Both the position numbers and the translations under genes were made by a program. Below the pieces are notes generated by a model, which was not told where the DNA came from, did no database searches, and worked only from the letters and a program-made list of their open reading frames with translations. A DNA stretch of 54,253 nt, taken from the NCBI GenBank assembly GCA_019634895.1, contig JAHCAM010000018.1, forward strand, positions 1-54,253, written 5' to 3'. Below, in pieces: positions 8,302-18,196 of the stretch. Numbering within the stretch: the first letter of the stretch is position 1; the number at the start of each line of letters is the position of its first letter. This DNA comes from Steroidobacteraceae bacterium (GTDB lineage: Bacteria; Pseudomonadota; Gammaproteobacteria; Steroidobacterales; Steroidobacteraceae).

Positions 8302-9254
8302 GCGGCGGCCCCGGGCCCCGCGCGCAGCAGGCCGTCCACGTAGGCCGCGGCATCGAACACGCCGAAGTCCTCCGCCTGCTCGCCGACGCCGACGAAGCGG
8401 ATCGGCAGCCCGAAGCGCCGCGCGAGCGCCACCACGATGCCGCCCTTCGCCGTGCCGTCGAGCTTGGTCACGACGATGCCGGTGACCCCGGCCGCCTGCC
8501 GGAACTGCCCGGCCTGGCGCAGGGCGTTCTGGCCGAGGCTGGCGTCGAGCACCAGCAGCACCTCGTGCGGCGCGTCCGGGTCCTGGCGCTTCAGCACGCG
8601 CGCCACCTTGGCGAGTTCGTCCATCAGGTGCGATTGTGTATGAAGCCGGCCGGCCGTGTCCGCGATCAGCACGTCGATGCCGCGGGCCCGGGCGGCCTGC
8701 AGGGCGTCGAACACGACGGCCGCCGGGTCGGCGCCGGCCGGCTGCGAGACGATCGGCACGCCGTTGCGCTCGGCCCAGACCGCGAGCTGCTCGACGGCGG
8801 CTGCACGGAAGGTGTCGCCGGCCGCCAGCATGACCGCGAGTCCCTGGTCGCGCAGGCGGCGCGCCAGCTTGCCGATGCTGGTGGTCTTGCCGCTGCCGTT
8901 GACGCCGACCACCAGGATCACGAAGGGCCTGCGCGCGCGGTCGATCACCAGCGGCCGCTCGACCGGCTGCAGCATCTCGATGAGCTTCCCGCGCAGTGCC
9001 GCGAGCAGCGCTGCGGCGTCGTCGAGTTCCCGGCGCTCGACCTTGCGGTGCAGGTCGGAGAGCAGTTCCGCGGTCGCCTCGATGCCGACGTCCGCGGCGA
9101 GCAGGCGGGTTTCCAGTTCCTCGAGGAGCGCGTCGTCGATCCGGCGGCCGGGCAGCAGGTCCGCGACCCAGGAGGCGCCGCGGTTGACGCGCGCGCGCAG
9201 GCGAGCCAGGAAGCCGCCGGCCGGACCGGCGGCGCGATCGCCGTTGCCCGTCAT
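8298..9254 (-). CDS. ftsY: Signal recognition particle receptor FtsY
   Basis: A 318-residue SRP GTPase that receives ribosome-nascent chain complexes at the inner membrane. An N domain (residues about 15-100) precedes the G domain with GVNGSGKTT (117-125), the DTFRAAAVEQL insertion-box segment, DTAGRL, and TKLDGTAKGG. The acidic N-terminal extension of E. coli FtsY is essentially absent, so this is a short form. ATG 9254 is chosen because it begins just before the N domain; upstream ATG 9350 would overlap the lipase gene and gives an unrelated Pro/Ser-rich leader. No strong ribosome-binding site is visible. Confidence 0.93.
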   Translation of the reverse strand: MTGNGDRAAGPAGGFLARLRARVNRGASWVADLLPGRRIDDALLEELETRLLAADVGIEATAELLSDLHRKVERRELDDAAALLAALRGKLIEMLQPVERPLVIDRARRPFVILVVGVNGSGKTTSIGKLARRLRDQGLAVMLAAGDTFRAAAVEQLAVWAERNGVPIVSQPAGADPAAVVFDALQAARARGIDVLIADTAGRLHTQSHLMDELAKVARVLKRQDPDAPHEVLLVLDASLGQNALRQAGQFRQAAGVTGIVVTKLDGTAKGGIVVALARRFGLPIRFVGVGEQAEDFGVFDAAAYVDGLLRAGPGAAA

Positions 9255-9279
9255 GCCGGGAAGATGCCGGCCGGCCGCG

Positions 9280-11325
9280 TCAGGGCTCCAGCAGGGCCGG
9301 ATTGGCAATGACGAACGCGGCGCCGCCGCTGGCGACGAGCGAGGCCGCATGCGTCTGCATTTCCGTGGTCACCGCGAGGCTCGCGGACGGGTCGAGCAGC
9401 GAGCCGTGCGACCCCGAAGTGAAATGCACCCAGCGCCCGGTGCCGGCGGCGACGCCCTGCGGCCCCGCGATGCTGGCCTTGACCCAGGGCGCCGCGCGGA
9501 CGAGGCGCTGGGTCGCCGAGTTCGGCACCACCGTGTCGTTGATCATCTGCGTGAGCACCGACGGCCGCGCCGCAAACGTGGTGGCCACCCAGTTGAGCGG
9601 GTCGCCGGAATCGATGGCGGTCTGCGAGTTGCGGAAGAAGTTTTCGTACAGCGTGAGCCCCGGCACCAGGCCGTTGGCGGCGAGGCCGGCGTTGACCGTC
9701 GGCGACAGCGCCGCGGATTCGCGCAGCAGGTAGGCGACGCCGCCGCCCGGCACGTTCAGGTAAGCCGACTGCATCGCGCTCGGCAGCGCGGTCGCGACGG
9801 TGCCGACGATGCCGCCGAGCGACTGGCCGGCGAAGTGAATGCGCGTGCCATCCACGTCCGACAGCGTGTCGCCGTCGAGGTCCAGCGCCGGCAGCGACCG
9901 CGCGAGCTGGACGATGTCGATCGCGGCCTGGCGCAGGTTGTCGCGGCTGGTGAGCAGGCTGGTCAGGTTGATGATATGGGTGCCGGACCCGTCGATCACG
10001 CCGTCCGCCGGTGGCGCGCCGGTCGCATTGTTGACGAGGTCGAGGTTGAAGGTCCGCTCGTTCGGGCCCTGGTAGAGCGGGTTCGTCACGTCGGTCAGCC
10101 CGTGCAGCGGGATGTCGATGGCGGCGACCGCGAAGCCCTGCACCGCGTAGGTCGCGGCGATCCCGGCCGACTGCGTGCGGTTGCCGCGCAGCCCATGCTG
10201 GAAGATCACCACCGGCCAGCCATTGGCCGGCTTGGCCGGATGGCCCGCGAGCGCGTTGGGCACGGTCAGGAACAGCGGGATCGTCAGCGTGGACTGCACG
10301 ACGGGCACCGGGTTGAAGCGCGTCAGGTTGGTCGTGGTCGGGGCGCCCGGCACCAGCGTGAACGGATTGCCGCGCCAGGACCCTGTCAGCGGCGCGGTCG
10401 CACTGTGGTAGTAGGGGATCGTCAGCGTGCCGACGTAGACGTCGGCGACCGGCGGCAGTGCCGGGTTCAGCGCCGCGAGGGTGAGTCCGGTCGCCTGCGC
10501 GACGATCGGCGTGGGCTGCGCCAGCGCCGCCGCGATGTTCAGCGTGTCCCGCGTCGCCTGGGTGGAATAGGAGAAGGTCAGCACGACGTTGGCTGCCGGG
10601 ACGCCCACGGCGCCTGCGATCTGCAGGTGCGCGCCGGTCAGCTGGCAGATGCCGTTCAGCGTCGGGTTGGTGATCGAGGCGCAGGTCGGCAGCGCGCCCT
10701 TGATCGTCAGGTAATCGGCATCGGGCGTCGCCGCATTGCCGCCGGTGTCCGTCAGGCCGTTCGTCAGCACGATCAGGTAGCCGACGTTGGTCGCGCCGGT
10801 CGAGGGCGTCAGCGGCAGCAACGGCACGATCTCGAGCGTCGCGCCGGCCGAATCCACGGTGGGCTGCACGCGTGCCGTGTAGTCGGTGCCGTAGACGAGG
10901 ACCCGGCGCACGCCGACCGTCGCCTTGGTGGCGTTGTCGACGTTGACCTCGATCATGCGCACGCTGGCGCCCGAGATGGACGCCGGGGCGATCGCGCGGG
11001 AGAAGCGGGCGGAGGCCGGCGCCACGGTCGAGTAGCCGTCGAGCGCATTCAGCGCCGCGTGGTTCGGCGTCACCGCAGCGATCGAGGCGGGCAGGTTCAG
11101 CGTGCCGTCGGTGGTGCCGCTGAAATAGAGGTCGGTCGGGAACGGCAGCACGCCGGATGCCGGCTTGAACAGCGCGGCGAAGGCGCCGACTCCCGGCGCC
11201 GGTGCCGGCGGCGCGTTGTTGCCGGCCTGCTGATTCACCGGGCCGATGTTGTCGGCCGTCGAGCCGGTGCAGCCCCCGATCACCAGGGCAGCGAGGAGGG
11301 TGGCGACAGTGAGACGAATCCTCAT
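9280..11325 (-). CDS. VolA/Pla-1-type extracellular lipase, lipoprotein
   Basis: A 681-residue exported protein. Signal peptide with lipobox IGGC (lipid Cys19), then a Pro/Ala-rich linker and PFPTDLYF (61-68), typical of the bacterial lipase N-terminal domain. The alpha/beta-hydrolase part has an oxyanion segment VIFQHGLRG (373-381), an acidic DGDTLSDVDG loop (484-493), the nucleophile elbow GQSLGG with Ser502, and a late His in TSGSHGSLL. By family (Vibrio VolA, Pla-1/cef lipases) it is a surface lysophospholipase or lipase feeding fatty acids. GGAG lies 8 bases before the ATG. It sits between ftsY and rsmD, which are usually adjacent. Confidence 0.85.
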   Translation of the reverse strand: MRIRLTVATLLAALVIGGCTGSTADNIGPVNQQAGNNAPPAPAPGVGAFAALFKPASGVLPFPTDLYFSGTTDGTLNLPASIAAVTPNHAALNALDGYSTVAPASARFSRAIAPASISGASVRMIEVNVDNATKATVGVRRVLVYGTDYTARVQPTVDSAGATLEIVPLLPLTPSTGATNVGYLIVLTNGLTDTGGNAATPDADYLTIKGALPTCASITNPTLNGICQLTGAHLQIAGAVGVPAANVVLTFSYSTQATRDTLNIAAALAQPTPIVAQATGLTLAALNPALPPVADVYVGTLTIPYYHSATAPLTGSWRGNPFTLVPGAPTTTNLTRFNPVPVVQSTLTIPLFLTVPNALAGHPAKPANGWPVVIFQHGLRGNRTQSAGIAATYAVQGFAVAAIDIPLHGLTDVTNPLYQGPNERTFNLDLVNNATGAPPADGVIDGSGTHIINLTSLLTSRDNLRQAAIDIVQLARSLPALDLDGDTLSDVDGTRIHFAGQSLGGIVGTVATALPSAMQSAYLNVPGGGVAYLLRESAALSPTVNAGLAANGLVPGLTLYENFFRNSQTAIDSGDPLNWVATTFAARPSVLTQMINDTVVPNSATQRLVRAAPWVKASIAGPQGVAAGTGRWVHFTSGSHGSLLDPSASLAVTTEMQTHAASLVASGGAAFVIANPALLEP

Positions 11326-11442
11326 GACGGGAGCTCCGGCAAGTGTTGTCCGTGGTCGGGGCGCGTATCATCGCGCTCGTTTGTTTCGGGCCAGACTACG
11401 CTTCGCCCGAATCGCCCCGCAAGTCTAAGGGATTGCCGTCCT
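11326..11442. other. Divergent intergenic region between lipase and rsmD
   Basis: A 117-base spacer that must hold promoters for both directions. A TATCAT at 11368-11373 is a plausible plus-strand -10 for rsmD. No clear repeat or operator is seen. Confidence 0.3.
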
Positions 11443-12557
<1,115 letters not shown>

Positions 12558-12567
12558 GCGGATCCCT

Positions 12568-13383
12568 TCAGCGCTGGCAGCGCGGGCACCAGTAGGTGCT
12601 GCGCTGGTTCTGCGTGAACTGCCGGATCGTGGTGCCGCAGCGGCGGCAGGCCTTTCCCGCGCGCTCGTAAACGAAGAGCTTCTGCGCGAAGTAACCGGGC
12701 ATGCCCGCGGGATTCACGTAATCGCGCAGCGTCGTGCCGCCGACGGTGATGGCTTCGCCGAGCACCTCGCGGATGGCCGTGACCAGGCCCGCCATGCGCG
12801 TGCGGCTCACGCGGCCCGCGGCGAGGCCGGGACGGATGCCGGCACGGAACAGCGCCTCGCTGGCGTAGATGTTGCCGACGCCGACCACGGTGCGCGCATC
12901 CATGATGAAGGACTTGATCGATACGCGCCGGCCGCGCGCGCGCCTCCAGAGCGCATCCGCATCGAACTCGGGCGACAGCGGTTCGGCGGCGAGCGCGGCG
13001 AGCAGGCGGTGCCGCGCCGGGTCCCCGGCAGTGAACAGCAGGCTGCCGAAGCGGCGCGGGTCGTTGAATCGCAGGCACCGCCCGGAGTCCAGCACCAGGT
13101 CCACGTGATCGTGCGCGAGCGCAGGGGCATCGGCGGCCAGGATCCGCAGGCTGCCGGACATGCCCAGGTGCCAGATCAGGGTGCCGGCGTCGGTGCCGAT
13201 CAGCAGGTACTTGGCGCGGCGGCCGACCGAGCGGACGAGCGTGCCCTGCAAGCGCGAGGGCAGCGTGCGCGGCACGCGCCAGCGCAGGCGCGGTTCGCGC
13301 ACCACGACCCGCACGATCCGCCGGCCGACGAGCCAGGGCTCGATGCCCCGGCGCGTCGTTTCTACCTCTGGCAGCTCCGGCAT
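12568..13383 (-). CDS. mutM: Formamidopyrimidine-DNA glycosylase
   Basis: A 271-residue base-excision repair enzyme removing 8-oxoguanine and formamidopyrimidines. The N-terminus PELPEVETTRRGIEPWLVGR supplies the catalytic Pro2 and Glu3. The helix-two-turns-helix region includes VVGVGNIYASEALFRAGI, and the C-terminus is an intact zinc finger C-x2-C-x16-C-x2-C (CRRC...CPRC). It follows the TonB-receptor gene by 16 bases on the same strand and may be cotranscribed with it. mutY, which acts in the same GO repair pathway, is at 50626. Confidence 0.97.
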   Translation of the reverse strand: MPELPEVETTRRGIEPWLVGRRIVRVVVREPRLRWRVPRTLPSRLQGTLVRSVGRRAKYLLIGTDAGTLIWHLGMSGSLRILAADAPALAHDHVDLVLDSGRCLRFNDPRRFGSLLFTAGDPARHRLLAALAAEPLSPEFDADALWRRARGRRVSIKSFIMDARTVVGVGNIYASEALFRAGIRPGLAAGRVSRTRMAGLVTAIREVLGEAITVGGTTLRDYVNPAGMPGYFAQKLFVYERAGKACRRCGTTIRQFTQNQRSTYWCPRCQR

Positions 13384-13399
13384 CCGTCTCCGCGCGGCC

Positions 13400-15682
13400 T
13401 CAGAACTTCGTCGAGAACTCCAGGCCCCAGCGCCGCGGCTCGTTGATGAAGCCGGTCAGGTTGTTGAAGTCGATGCCGCCGACCGCCACGATCTCGTCGG
13501 TAATGTTGCGGCCGTACAGCGCGACTTGCTGGCGTCCCTCGTTCCAGTTGTAGCCGACCCTCAGGCCGCCCTCGAGCAGCGACGGTCCCCTGAACTCGGC
13601 CGACTCGTACAGGAAGAAGTTCACCTCGCTGCGGTACGCCCAGTCCGTGAACGCGAACAGTTCGCCGTCGCCGAGCGGCATGCCCCAGCGCGCGGTGAAG
13701 TTCGCGATCCACTCGGGCGACTGCGGCAGGCGGTTGCCGTGGATGCTGACGGTGGCCGGCACGAACGGCGGGATCGCGGGCGAGATCACCGGGTCGAGGA
13801 AGGTGCAGCCGGAGCCGCAGACCTGCACGCCGAGCGCCGAGTCGTCGATCTCGGTGTCGTTGTAGCTGGCGCCGAAGGTGACCAGCAGGCTGTCGGTCAG
13901 GTAGGCCTCGAAGTCGAGCTCGAAGCCCTGGCCGTCGACCTGCCTGGCGTTGATCAGCGTGTTGAAGTTGGTCGCGCCGCCCACGGCCGTCAGCTGCTGG
14001 TCGTCCATGGTGTACATGTAGGCGGTCAGGCCCAGGCGCCCGCGGCCGCCGAACAGGTTGGTCTTGATGCCGGCCTCGTACGACAGGATGGTTTCGGAGC
14101 TCGCGACCGACACCGTGTCGCCGAACAGCAGGCGGCCCTGGATGGAGGGCGCGCGGTAGCCGCGCGCGACGCGCGCGTAGACGTTGGTGTCGTCGCTGAG
14201 CGCCCAGGTGCCGCTGAGGTCGCCCGTGATCTCCTCGTCCGAAGGCGATGCCGTCAGCGGGCCGAGGGGGCCGGCGCCGATCGGCGACTGGAAGCGCTGG
14301 GCCACGAAGTCCTTCTCGTCGTCGGTGTAGCGCAGGCCGCCGCGCAGCGTGAAGCGGTCCGATACCTCGTACTCGACCGAGCCGTACACGGCCCAGGACT
14401 TGTTCTCCTGCATCTGCACCACGTTGCCGTTGCGGATGCCGTTGGCGAGCGTGTCGTAGTTGAAGCTGTCGATGGTCAGGTCTTCGTCGAAGTAGTAGAT
14501 GCCGGCCTGCCAGTCGAACGCGCCCCAGTCGCGCGACTCCCAGCGGAACTCCTGGGTGAACTGGCTGTGGTTGCGCAGGCCGTCGGCCGACTCGGCGGGG
14601 AACGGGATGAAGCCGGGGCCGGACGCGGGCGGCGGGCCGATGAAGATCGCGCCATAGCCGCCGTCGATGTCGCCGCGCGACAGCACGTCCACGGACTCGT
14701 AGCCGGTGATGGAGTGCAGGGTCACCCGGCCCATGTCCCAGCGCAGCCGCAGGCTCGCGCCGTTGCTGTCGAGGTCCTGGAAGTTGCGGCCGTCGAAGTA
14801 GACCGTTTCGGGGTCGAAGCCGCTGACCAGGTTGTTGGTGCCGGGCTGGAAGATGTTGGCGCGGAACATGCGCGCGGTGCCGTCGAGGCTGCGCGCGTGG
14901 ACGTTGACCAGCGCGCTGAAGCTGTCGCCCGGCTCGTACAGGAACTGCAGGCGGCCCGCCAGCTCGTCGTAGCCCTCGAAGGCATTCTTGCGGATGACGT
15001 TGGTGCCGCCGCTCGCGGTCAGGCGGGCGTTGTCCACCCAGTCGCCGCGGTGCTGGTAGAGGCCGGAGAAACGGAACGCCCAGTTCTGGCCGACGGGCCC
15101 GCCGAAGGCAGTCTCGACGTTTGCCGTGTCGTCGTCGCCGTAGCTGGCGCGGAAGTGGCCGCCCGCCTCGCGCGACGGCCGCACCGAGTTGAACTTCACC
15201 ACGCCGGCCGGCGTGTTGCGGCCGAACAGCGTGCCCTGCGGTCCGCGGAAGACCTCGACCATCTCGAGGTCGAACACCGGGAAGCCCTTGAGGATCGGGT
15301 TTTCCTGCACCACGTCGTCGTAGACCAGCGATACCGGCTGCGACGCATTGAGGTCGAAGTCGGTGTTGCCGAGGCCGCGCATGTAGAAGCGCGGGAAGGC
15401 GCGGCCGAAGGAGGACTCGATCAGCAGGCTCGGCACGCGGCCCGACAGGAAGCGCACGTCGTCGCCGCCCGAGGCCAGGATGTCGAGCTTCTCGTCGGCG
15501 AGCGTGGACACCGAGACCGGGACGTTGCGCACGTCCTCGACGCGGCGCTGGGCCGTGACCATCACCGGATCGAGCGTGGTGCCCTGCGCGAAGGCCGCGG
15601 GCAGCGGCAGGGCCAGGGCGATGGCGGCGGCAAGGCGACGCCGCGACAGCGCGGACCGTCCGCCCTTCAGTGCGTGAAGCAT
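13400..15682 (-). CDS. TonB-dependent outer-membrane receptor
   Basis: A 760-residue receptor. A signal peptide ends near residue 32 (AAFAQ), followed by a TonB-box-like LDPVMVTAQRR, a plug domain with FYMRGLGNTDFD and VEVFRGPQGTLFGRNTPAGV, and a long beta-barrel ending in FSTKF, an aromatic C-terminal residue as in outer-membrane barrels. The sequence style is that of the large CirA/FyuA-like group in gammaproteobacteria. The substrate is not predictable: no riboswitch or Fur-like site was recognised in the 86-base upstream gap. An alternative is an orphan receptor for an aromatic or steroid-like compound, which is speculative. Confidence 0.9.
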   Translation of the reverse strand: MLHALKGGRSALSRRRLAAAIALALPLPAAFAQGTTLDPVMVTAQRRVEDVRNVPVSVSTLADEKLDILASGGDDVRFLSGRVPSLLIESSFGRAFPRFYMRGLGNTDFDLNASQPVSLVYDDVVQENPILKGFPVFDLEMVEVFRGPQGTLFGRNTPAGVVKFNSVRPSREAGGHFRASYGDDDTANVETAFGGPVGQNWAFRFSGLYQHRGDWVDNARLTASGGTNVIRKNAFEGYDELAGRLQFLYEPGDSFSALVNVHARSLDGTARMFRANIFQPGTNNLVSGFDPETVYFDGRNFQDLDSNGASLRLRWDMGRVTLHSITGYESVDVLSRGDIDGGYGAIFIGPPPASGPGFIPFPAESADGLRNHSQFTQEFRWESRDWGAFDWQAGIYYFDEDLTIDSFNYDTLANGIRNGNVVQMQENKSWAVYGSVEYEVSDRFTLRGGLRYTDDEKDFVAQRFQSPIGAGPLGPLTASPSDEEITGDLSGTWALSDDTNVYARVARGYRAPSIQGRLLFGDTVSVASSETILSYEAGIKTNLFGGRGRLGLTAYMYTMDDQQLTAVGGATNFNTLINARQVDGQGFELDFEAYLTDSLLVTFGASYNDTEIDDSALGVQVCGSGCTFLDPVISPAIPPFVPATVSIHGNRLPQSPEWIANFTARWGMPLGDGELFAFTDWAYRSEVNFFLYESAEFRGPSLLEGGLRVGYNWNEGRQQVALYGRNITDEIVAVGGIDFNNLTGFINEPRRWGLEFSTKF

Positions 15683-15768
15683 GGTGAGACTCCCCTGTGT
15701 GCCGGCGCGGACCGGGCAATCCGGGCGCGCGTTTTGCGGGGAGTGTAGCCGAGGCGCGGCCCGCGGGC

Positions 15769-15924
15769 CTACTTGATCTTGGATTCCTTGAAGGGCACGT
15801 GCTTGCGGGCGACCGGGTCGTACTTGCTGACTTCCATCTTCTCGGGATGGAGGCGCTTGTTCTTGGTCGTGGTGTAGAAGTAGCCGGTGCCGGCGGTCGA
15901 GACGAGCTTGATCTTGTCGCGCAT
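15769..15924 (-). CDS. rpmG: 50S ribosomal protein L33
   Basis: A 51-residue basic protein beginning [20 protein letters not shown] and continuing with a KNKR...[10 protein letters not shown] segment, the L33 signature. It lacks the paired CxxC zinc-ribbon cysteines, so it is the zinc-independent form. It follows rpmB by 10 bases, as in E. coli and relatives. A short palindrome GGCCCGCGGGCC (15758-15769) overlaps the stop codon but has no T tract. Confidence 0.97.
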   Translation of the reverse strand: MRDKIKLVSTAGTGYFYTTTKNKRLHPEKMEVSKYDPVARKHVPFKESKIK

Positions 15925-15934
15925 GGCGGTTACC

Positions 15935-16171
15935 TCAGACGTGCTGGCCGGCGGCCCGCAGCTCGCGGACCACGGTCTCTAGCCCGCGCTTCTCGACGGT
16001 GCGCAGGCCGCGCGTCGACAGCTTGAGCGTCACCCAGCGGCCTTCGCTCTCCAGCCAGAAGCGCTGCGTGTGCAGGTTCGGCAGGAAGCGGCGGCGCTTC
16101 TTGATGTTGGAGTGGGAGACCTTGTTGCCGGTGCGGGGACGCTTGCCGGTGACCTGGCAGACTCTCGACAT
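15935..16171 (-). CDS. rpmB: 50S ribosomal protein L28
   Basis: A 78-residue basic protein starting [20 protein letters not shown], followed by [13 protein letters not shown] and ending RAAGQHV. This is L28 of the long gammaproteobacterial type; the first Cys is present but the second zinc pair is not complete. ATG 16171 has GGAG about 9 bases upstream; an upstream in-frame ATG at 16225 adds 18 non-homologous residues and is rejected. First gene of the rpmB-rpmG pair. Confidence 0.97.
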   Translation of the reverse strand: MSRVCQVTGKRPRTGNKVSHSNIKKRRRFLPNLHTQRFWLESEGRWVTLKLSTRGLRTVEKRGLETVVRELRAAGQHV

Positions 16172-16252
16172 GGTGCTGGCTCCAAACGGGCCGCGTATTA
16201 GACCAGCCCGGGGAAGCCCAGTCAATCGAGCTGACCGGACGCCAAGTCCCTG

Positions 16253-16927
16253 TCAGATCAAGCCTTTTTCGGCCAGCGAGGTGCAGCTGCCGTCGCCGAT
16301 GATCAGGTGGTCGAGCAGGCGGATCTCGACCAGGGCGAGGGCGTCCCGGAGGCGGGTGGTGATGATCTCGTCGGCCTGAGAAGGTTCGGCGACGCCCGAC
16401 GGGTGGTTGTGGGCCAGGATCACGGCCGTGGCATTGTGGGCCAGCGCCTGCTTGACCACCTCGCGGGGGTGGACGCTGGCGCCGTCCACGGTGCCCCTGA
16501 ACAGCTCTTCGCAACGGGTGAGCCGGTGGCGGCTGTCGAGGAACAGGCAGCAGAAGACTTCGTGCTCGAGGTCCCGCAGCCTGGCGACCAGGTAGTCGCG
16601 GGCCGCACGGGGGCTGCCCAGCACGGGACCCGCCTGCAGGCGCTCCAGGTGATGGCGCCGGACCAGCTCGAGTGCGGCCTGCAGTTCCGCCCAGCGCGCG
16701 GGTCCGACGCCGCGCTCGCCGCAGAGCTCGTTGCGCCCGGCGGCGAGGACGCTGCGCAGCGAACCGAAGCGTGCCAGCAGGCTGCGCGCGACGTCCACGG
16801 CGCTGGCGCCCGGCGTGCCGTGGCGCAGCCAGATCGCCAGCAACTCGGCTTCCGACAGCGAGCCGGGCCCCAGGTGCAGCAGCTTTTCGCGCGGCCGCTC
16901 GGCGGGCGGCCAGTCCCGGATCTGCAT
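16253..16927 (-). CDS. radC: RadC-family JAB-domain protein
   Basis: A 224-residue protein. An N-terminal helix-hairpin-helix-like part ([15 protein letters not shown]) is followed by the JAB/MPN-type metal-binding core: [13 protein letters not shown], then AHNHPSG (172-178), and [10 protein letters not shown]. The family was linked to DNA repair but its role is unsettled; the metal ligands (HxH plus distal Asp) are all present. GGAGG sits 6 bases before the ATG. rpmB and rpmG follow on the same strand after 81 bases. Confidence 0.93.
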   Translation of the reverse strand: MQIRDWPPAERPREKLLHLGPGSLSEAELLAIWLRHGTPGASAVDVARSLLARFGSLRSVLAAGRNELCGERGVGPARWAELQAALELVRRHHLERLQAGPVLGSPRAARDYLVARLRDLEHEVFCCLFLDSRHRLTRCEELFRGTVDGASVHPREVVKQALAHNATAVILAHNHPSGVAEPSQADEIITTRLRDALALVEIRLLDHLIIGDGSCTSLAEKGLI

Positions 16928-16929
16928 CT

Positions 16930-16974
16930 ATCGCCTCCGGCGCCGAGTCTGCGGGTCCATCGCCTCCGGCGCCG
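16930..16974. repeat. Short direct repeat in the radC-dut intergenic region
   Basis: ATCGCCTCCGGCGCCG occurs at 16930-16945 and again at 16959-16974, a 29-base period. Each copy carries CTCCGG, whose complement includes the GGAG of the radC ribosome-binding site. It could be a simple duplication. Confidence 0.6.
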
Positions 16975-16991
16975 CGCGAATAAGAAGCCGA

Positions 16992-17020
16992 TTGAGGCAC
17001 TAACGCGCGGCGCGGATAAT
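16992..17020 (+). promoter_or_regulatory. Promoter of dut, predicted leaderless
   Basis: TTGAGG (16992-16997), 17 bases, GATAAT (17015-17020), then only 6 bases to the ATG of dut at 17027. With usual -10 to start-site spacing the transcript would begin at or next to the A of the start codon. No ribosome-binding site is present, consistent with a leaderless mRNA. Confidence 0.6.
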
Positions 17021-17026
17021 CCGGCC

Positions 17027-17482
17027 ATGAAGAAACTCCAGGTCCGCATCCTCGATCCGCGGATCGGCCGCGACATCGAGCTGCCCCGGCGCGCGACCGC
17101 GGGATCGGCGGGCATCGACCTGCGCGCCTGCACGGACGCGCCGCTGGTGCTCGAGCCCGGCCAGACCCACCTGGTACCGACCGGCATCGCGATCCACCTC
17201 GACGATCCCGGCCTTGCGGCGGTGCTGCTGCCGCGCTCGGGCCTCGGCCACCGGCACGGCATCGTGCTCGGCAACCTGGTCGGCCTCGTCGATTCGGATT
17301 ACCAGGGGCAGGTGATGGTGTCGGTCTGGAACCGCGGCGACCATCCGTACACGATCCAGCCCGGCGAGCGCATCGCCCAGATGGTCGTCGTGCCGGTGGT
17401 GCAGGTCGAGCTCGAGGTGGTCCCGCAGTTCGAGGCGACCGCCCGCGGCGCGGGCGGCTTCGGCAGCTCCGGCCGGGGCTAG
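17027..17482 (+). CDS. dut: Deoxyuridine 5'-triphosphate nucleotidohydrolase
   Basis: A 151-residue trimeric dUTPase (dUTP to dUMP plus pyrophosphate), which supplies thymidylate precursor and keeps uracil out of DNA. Motif 1 is in [12 protein letters not shown], motif 2 [12 protein letters not shown], motif 3 [20 protein letters not shown], motif 4 [10 protein letters not shown], and the C-terminal Gly-rich motif 5 [11 protein letters not shown]. Start fixed by homology and by the promoter placed directly upstream. It is divergent from radC and converges on the DUF4124 gene, with 2 bases between the stops. Confidence 0.97.
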   Translation: MKKLQVRILDPRIGRDIELPRRATAGSAGIDLRACTDAPLVLEPGQTHLVPTGIAIHLDDPGLAAVLLPRSGLGHRHGIVLGNLVGLVDSDYQGQVMVSVWNRGDHPYTIQPGERIAQMVVVPVVQVELEVVPQFEATARGAGGFGSSGRG

Positions 17483-17484
17483 GT

Positions 17485-18135
17485 CTAGCGCGGCGCGACC
17501 GCGCGAAGTTCCCGGAAGCGCTTGATGTCCGCCTCGAAGGTCAGGCGGATGTTCTCGCGCTCCTCGCGGCGCTTGAGGAGGTTCGCCTCCTGGGTCGCGA
17601 TGTCGCTGGTCGCGCGCTCGAGGTCCGTGGCGACCTCCTCCGGCAGCGGCTGCGCCTTGGGGTCCTGGTTGAGTGGCGCGTAGCGCGCGGCGTGCTTCTG
17701 GATGTGCGCGCGCTGCGCGCGCAGGTTGGCCAGCGACTGTTCCTGGATCGTCAGCTGCGCGTCCACCAGCTCCAGCCGGTTGTCGCGCAGCACCTCGATT
17801 TCACGCACGGACTGGTAGGTCTGCAGCAGCACGCGATCCCGCAGCTTTCGCTTCTGCTCGTCCTTTGCGGCCTGCGCGGCGGCCGCCTGCGCGGCGGCCT
17901 CCTCGGCGGTGACCAGGCCCTGTTCACGCGCCACGGGCACGCCCTGGCGGTTCAGGATGTCCCGGTCCTGCTCGGCATGTTCCGGGGGCACGCTGTCGCT
18001 GTAGTGGACCTGGCCGTCCTTGTCGACCCAGCGGTAGAGCTTGGTCTTTTCCTTGGCCGTCTGGGCCTCCGCCGCGCCGGCGCAAAGCGCCAGCAGCAGC
18101 GCAGCGAGGCCAAGCCTGTGCGACCAGCCATTCAT
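17485..18135 (-). CDS. DUF4124-domain secreted protein with coiled coil
   Basis: A 216-residue exported protein: signal peptide ending AAEAQ near residue 25, then the DUF4124 motif LYRWVDKDGQVHYSDSVPPE (about 33-52), then a long Ala/Glu/Arg-rich helical region predicted to be coiled coil. DUF4124 proteins are periplasmic and uncharacterised. ATG 18135 is preferred to ATGs at 18216, 18156 and 18150 because AGGA lies 7 bases upstream and the signal peptide then starts correctly. It follows pyrE by 61 bases on the same strand. Confidence 0.85.
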   Translation of the reverse strand: MNGWSHRLGLAALLLALCAGAAEAQTAKEKTKLYRWVDKDGQVHYSDSVPPEHAEQDRDILNRQGVPVAREQGLVTAEEAAAQAAAAQAAKDEQKRKLRDRVLLQTYQSVREIEVLRDNRLELVDAQLTIQEQSLANLRAQRAHIQKHAARYAPLNQDPKAQPLPEEVATDLERATSDIATQEANLLKRREERENIRLTFEADIKRFRELRAVAPR

Positions 18136-18196
18136 CCGCGAATCCTGCATGGACATGATTGTCTGCCGGCCAGAGGGCAGGCCAAACGTAACTGGA

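Noticed and set aside
8656..11442. Upstream in-frame extension of rsmD covering ftsY and lipase antisense
   Set aside because: Only the part from 11443 on has RsmD motifs; the rest is antisense to two well-supported genes.
12558..12567. Terminator between coaD and mutM
   Set aside because: The 10-base gap has no stem with a T tract; termination, if any, is not visible.
13384..15768. Cobalamin or other riboswitch before the first TonB receptor
   Set aside because: The upstream gap is only 86 bases and shows no B12-box or conserved riboswitch core.
15758..15769. GGCCCGCGGGCC palindrome at the end of rpmG as terminator
   Set aside because: No loop of useful size and no following T tract; common by chance at this base composition.
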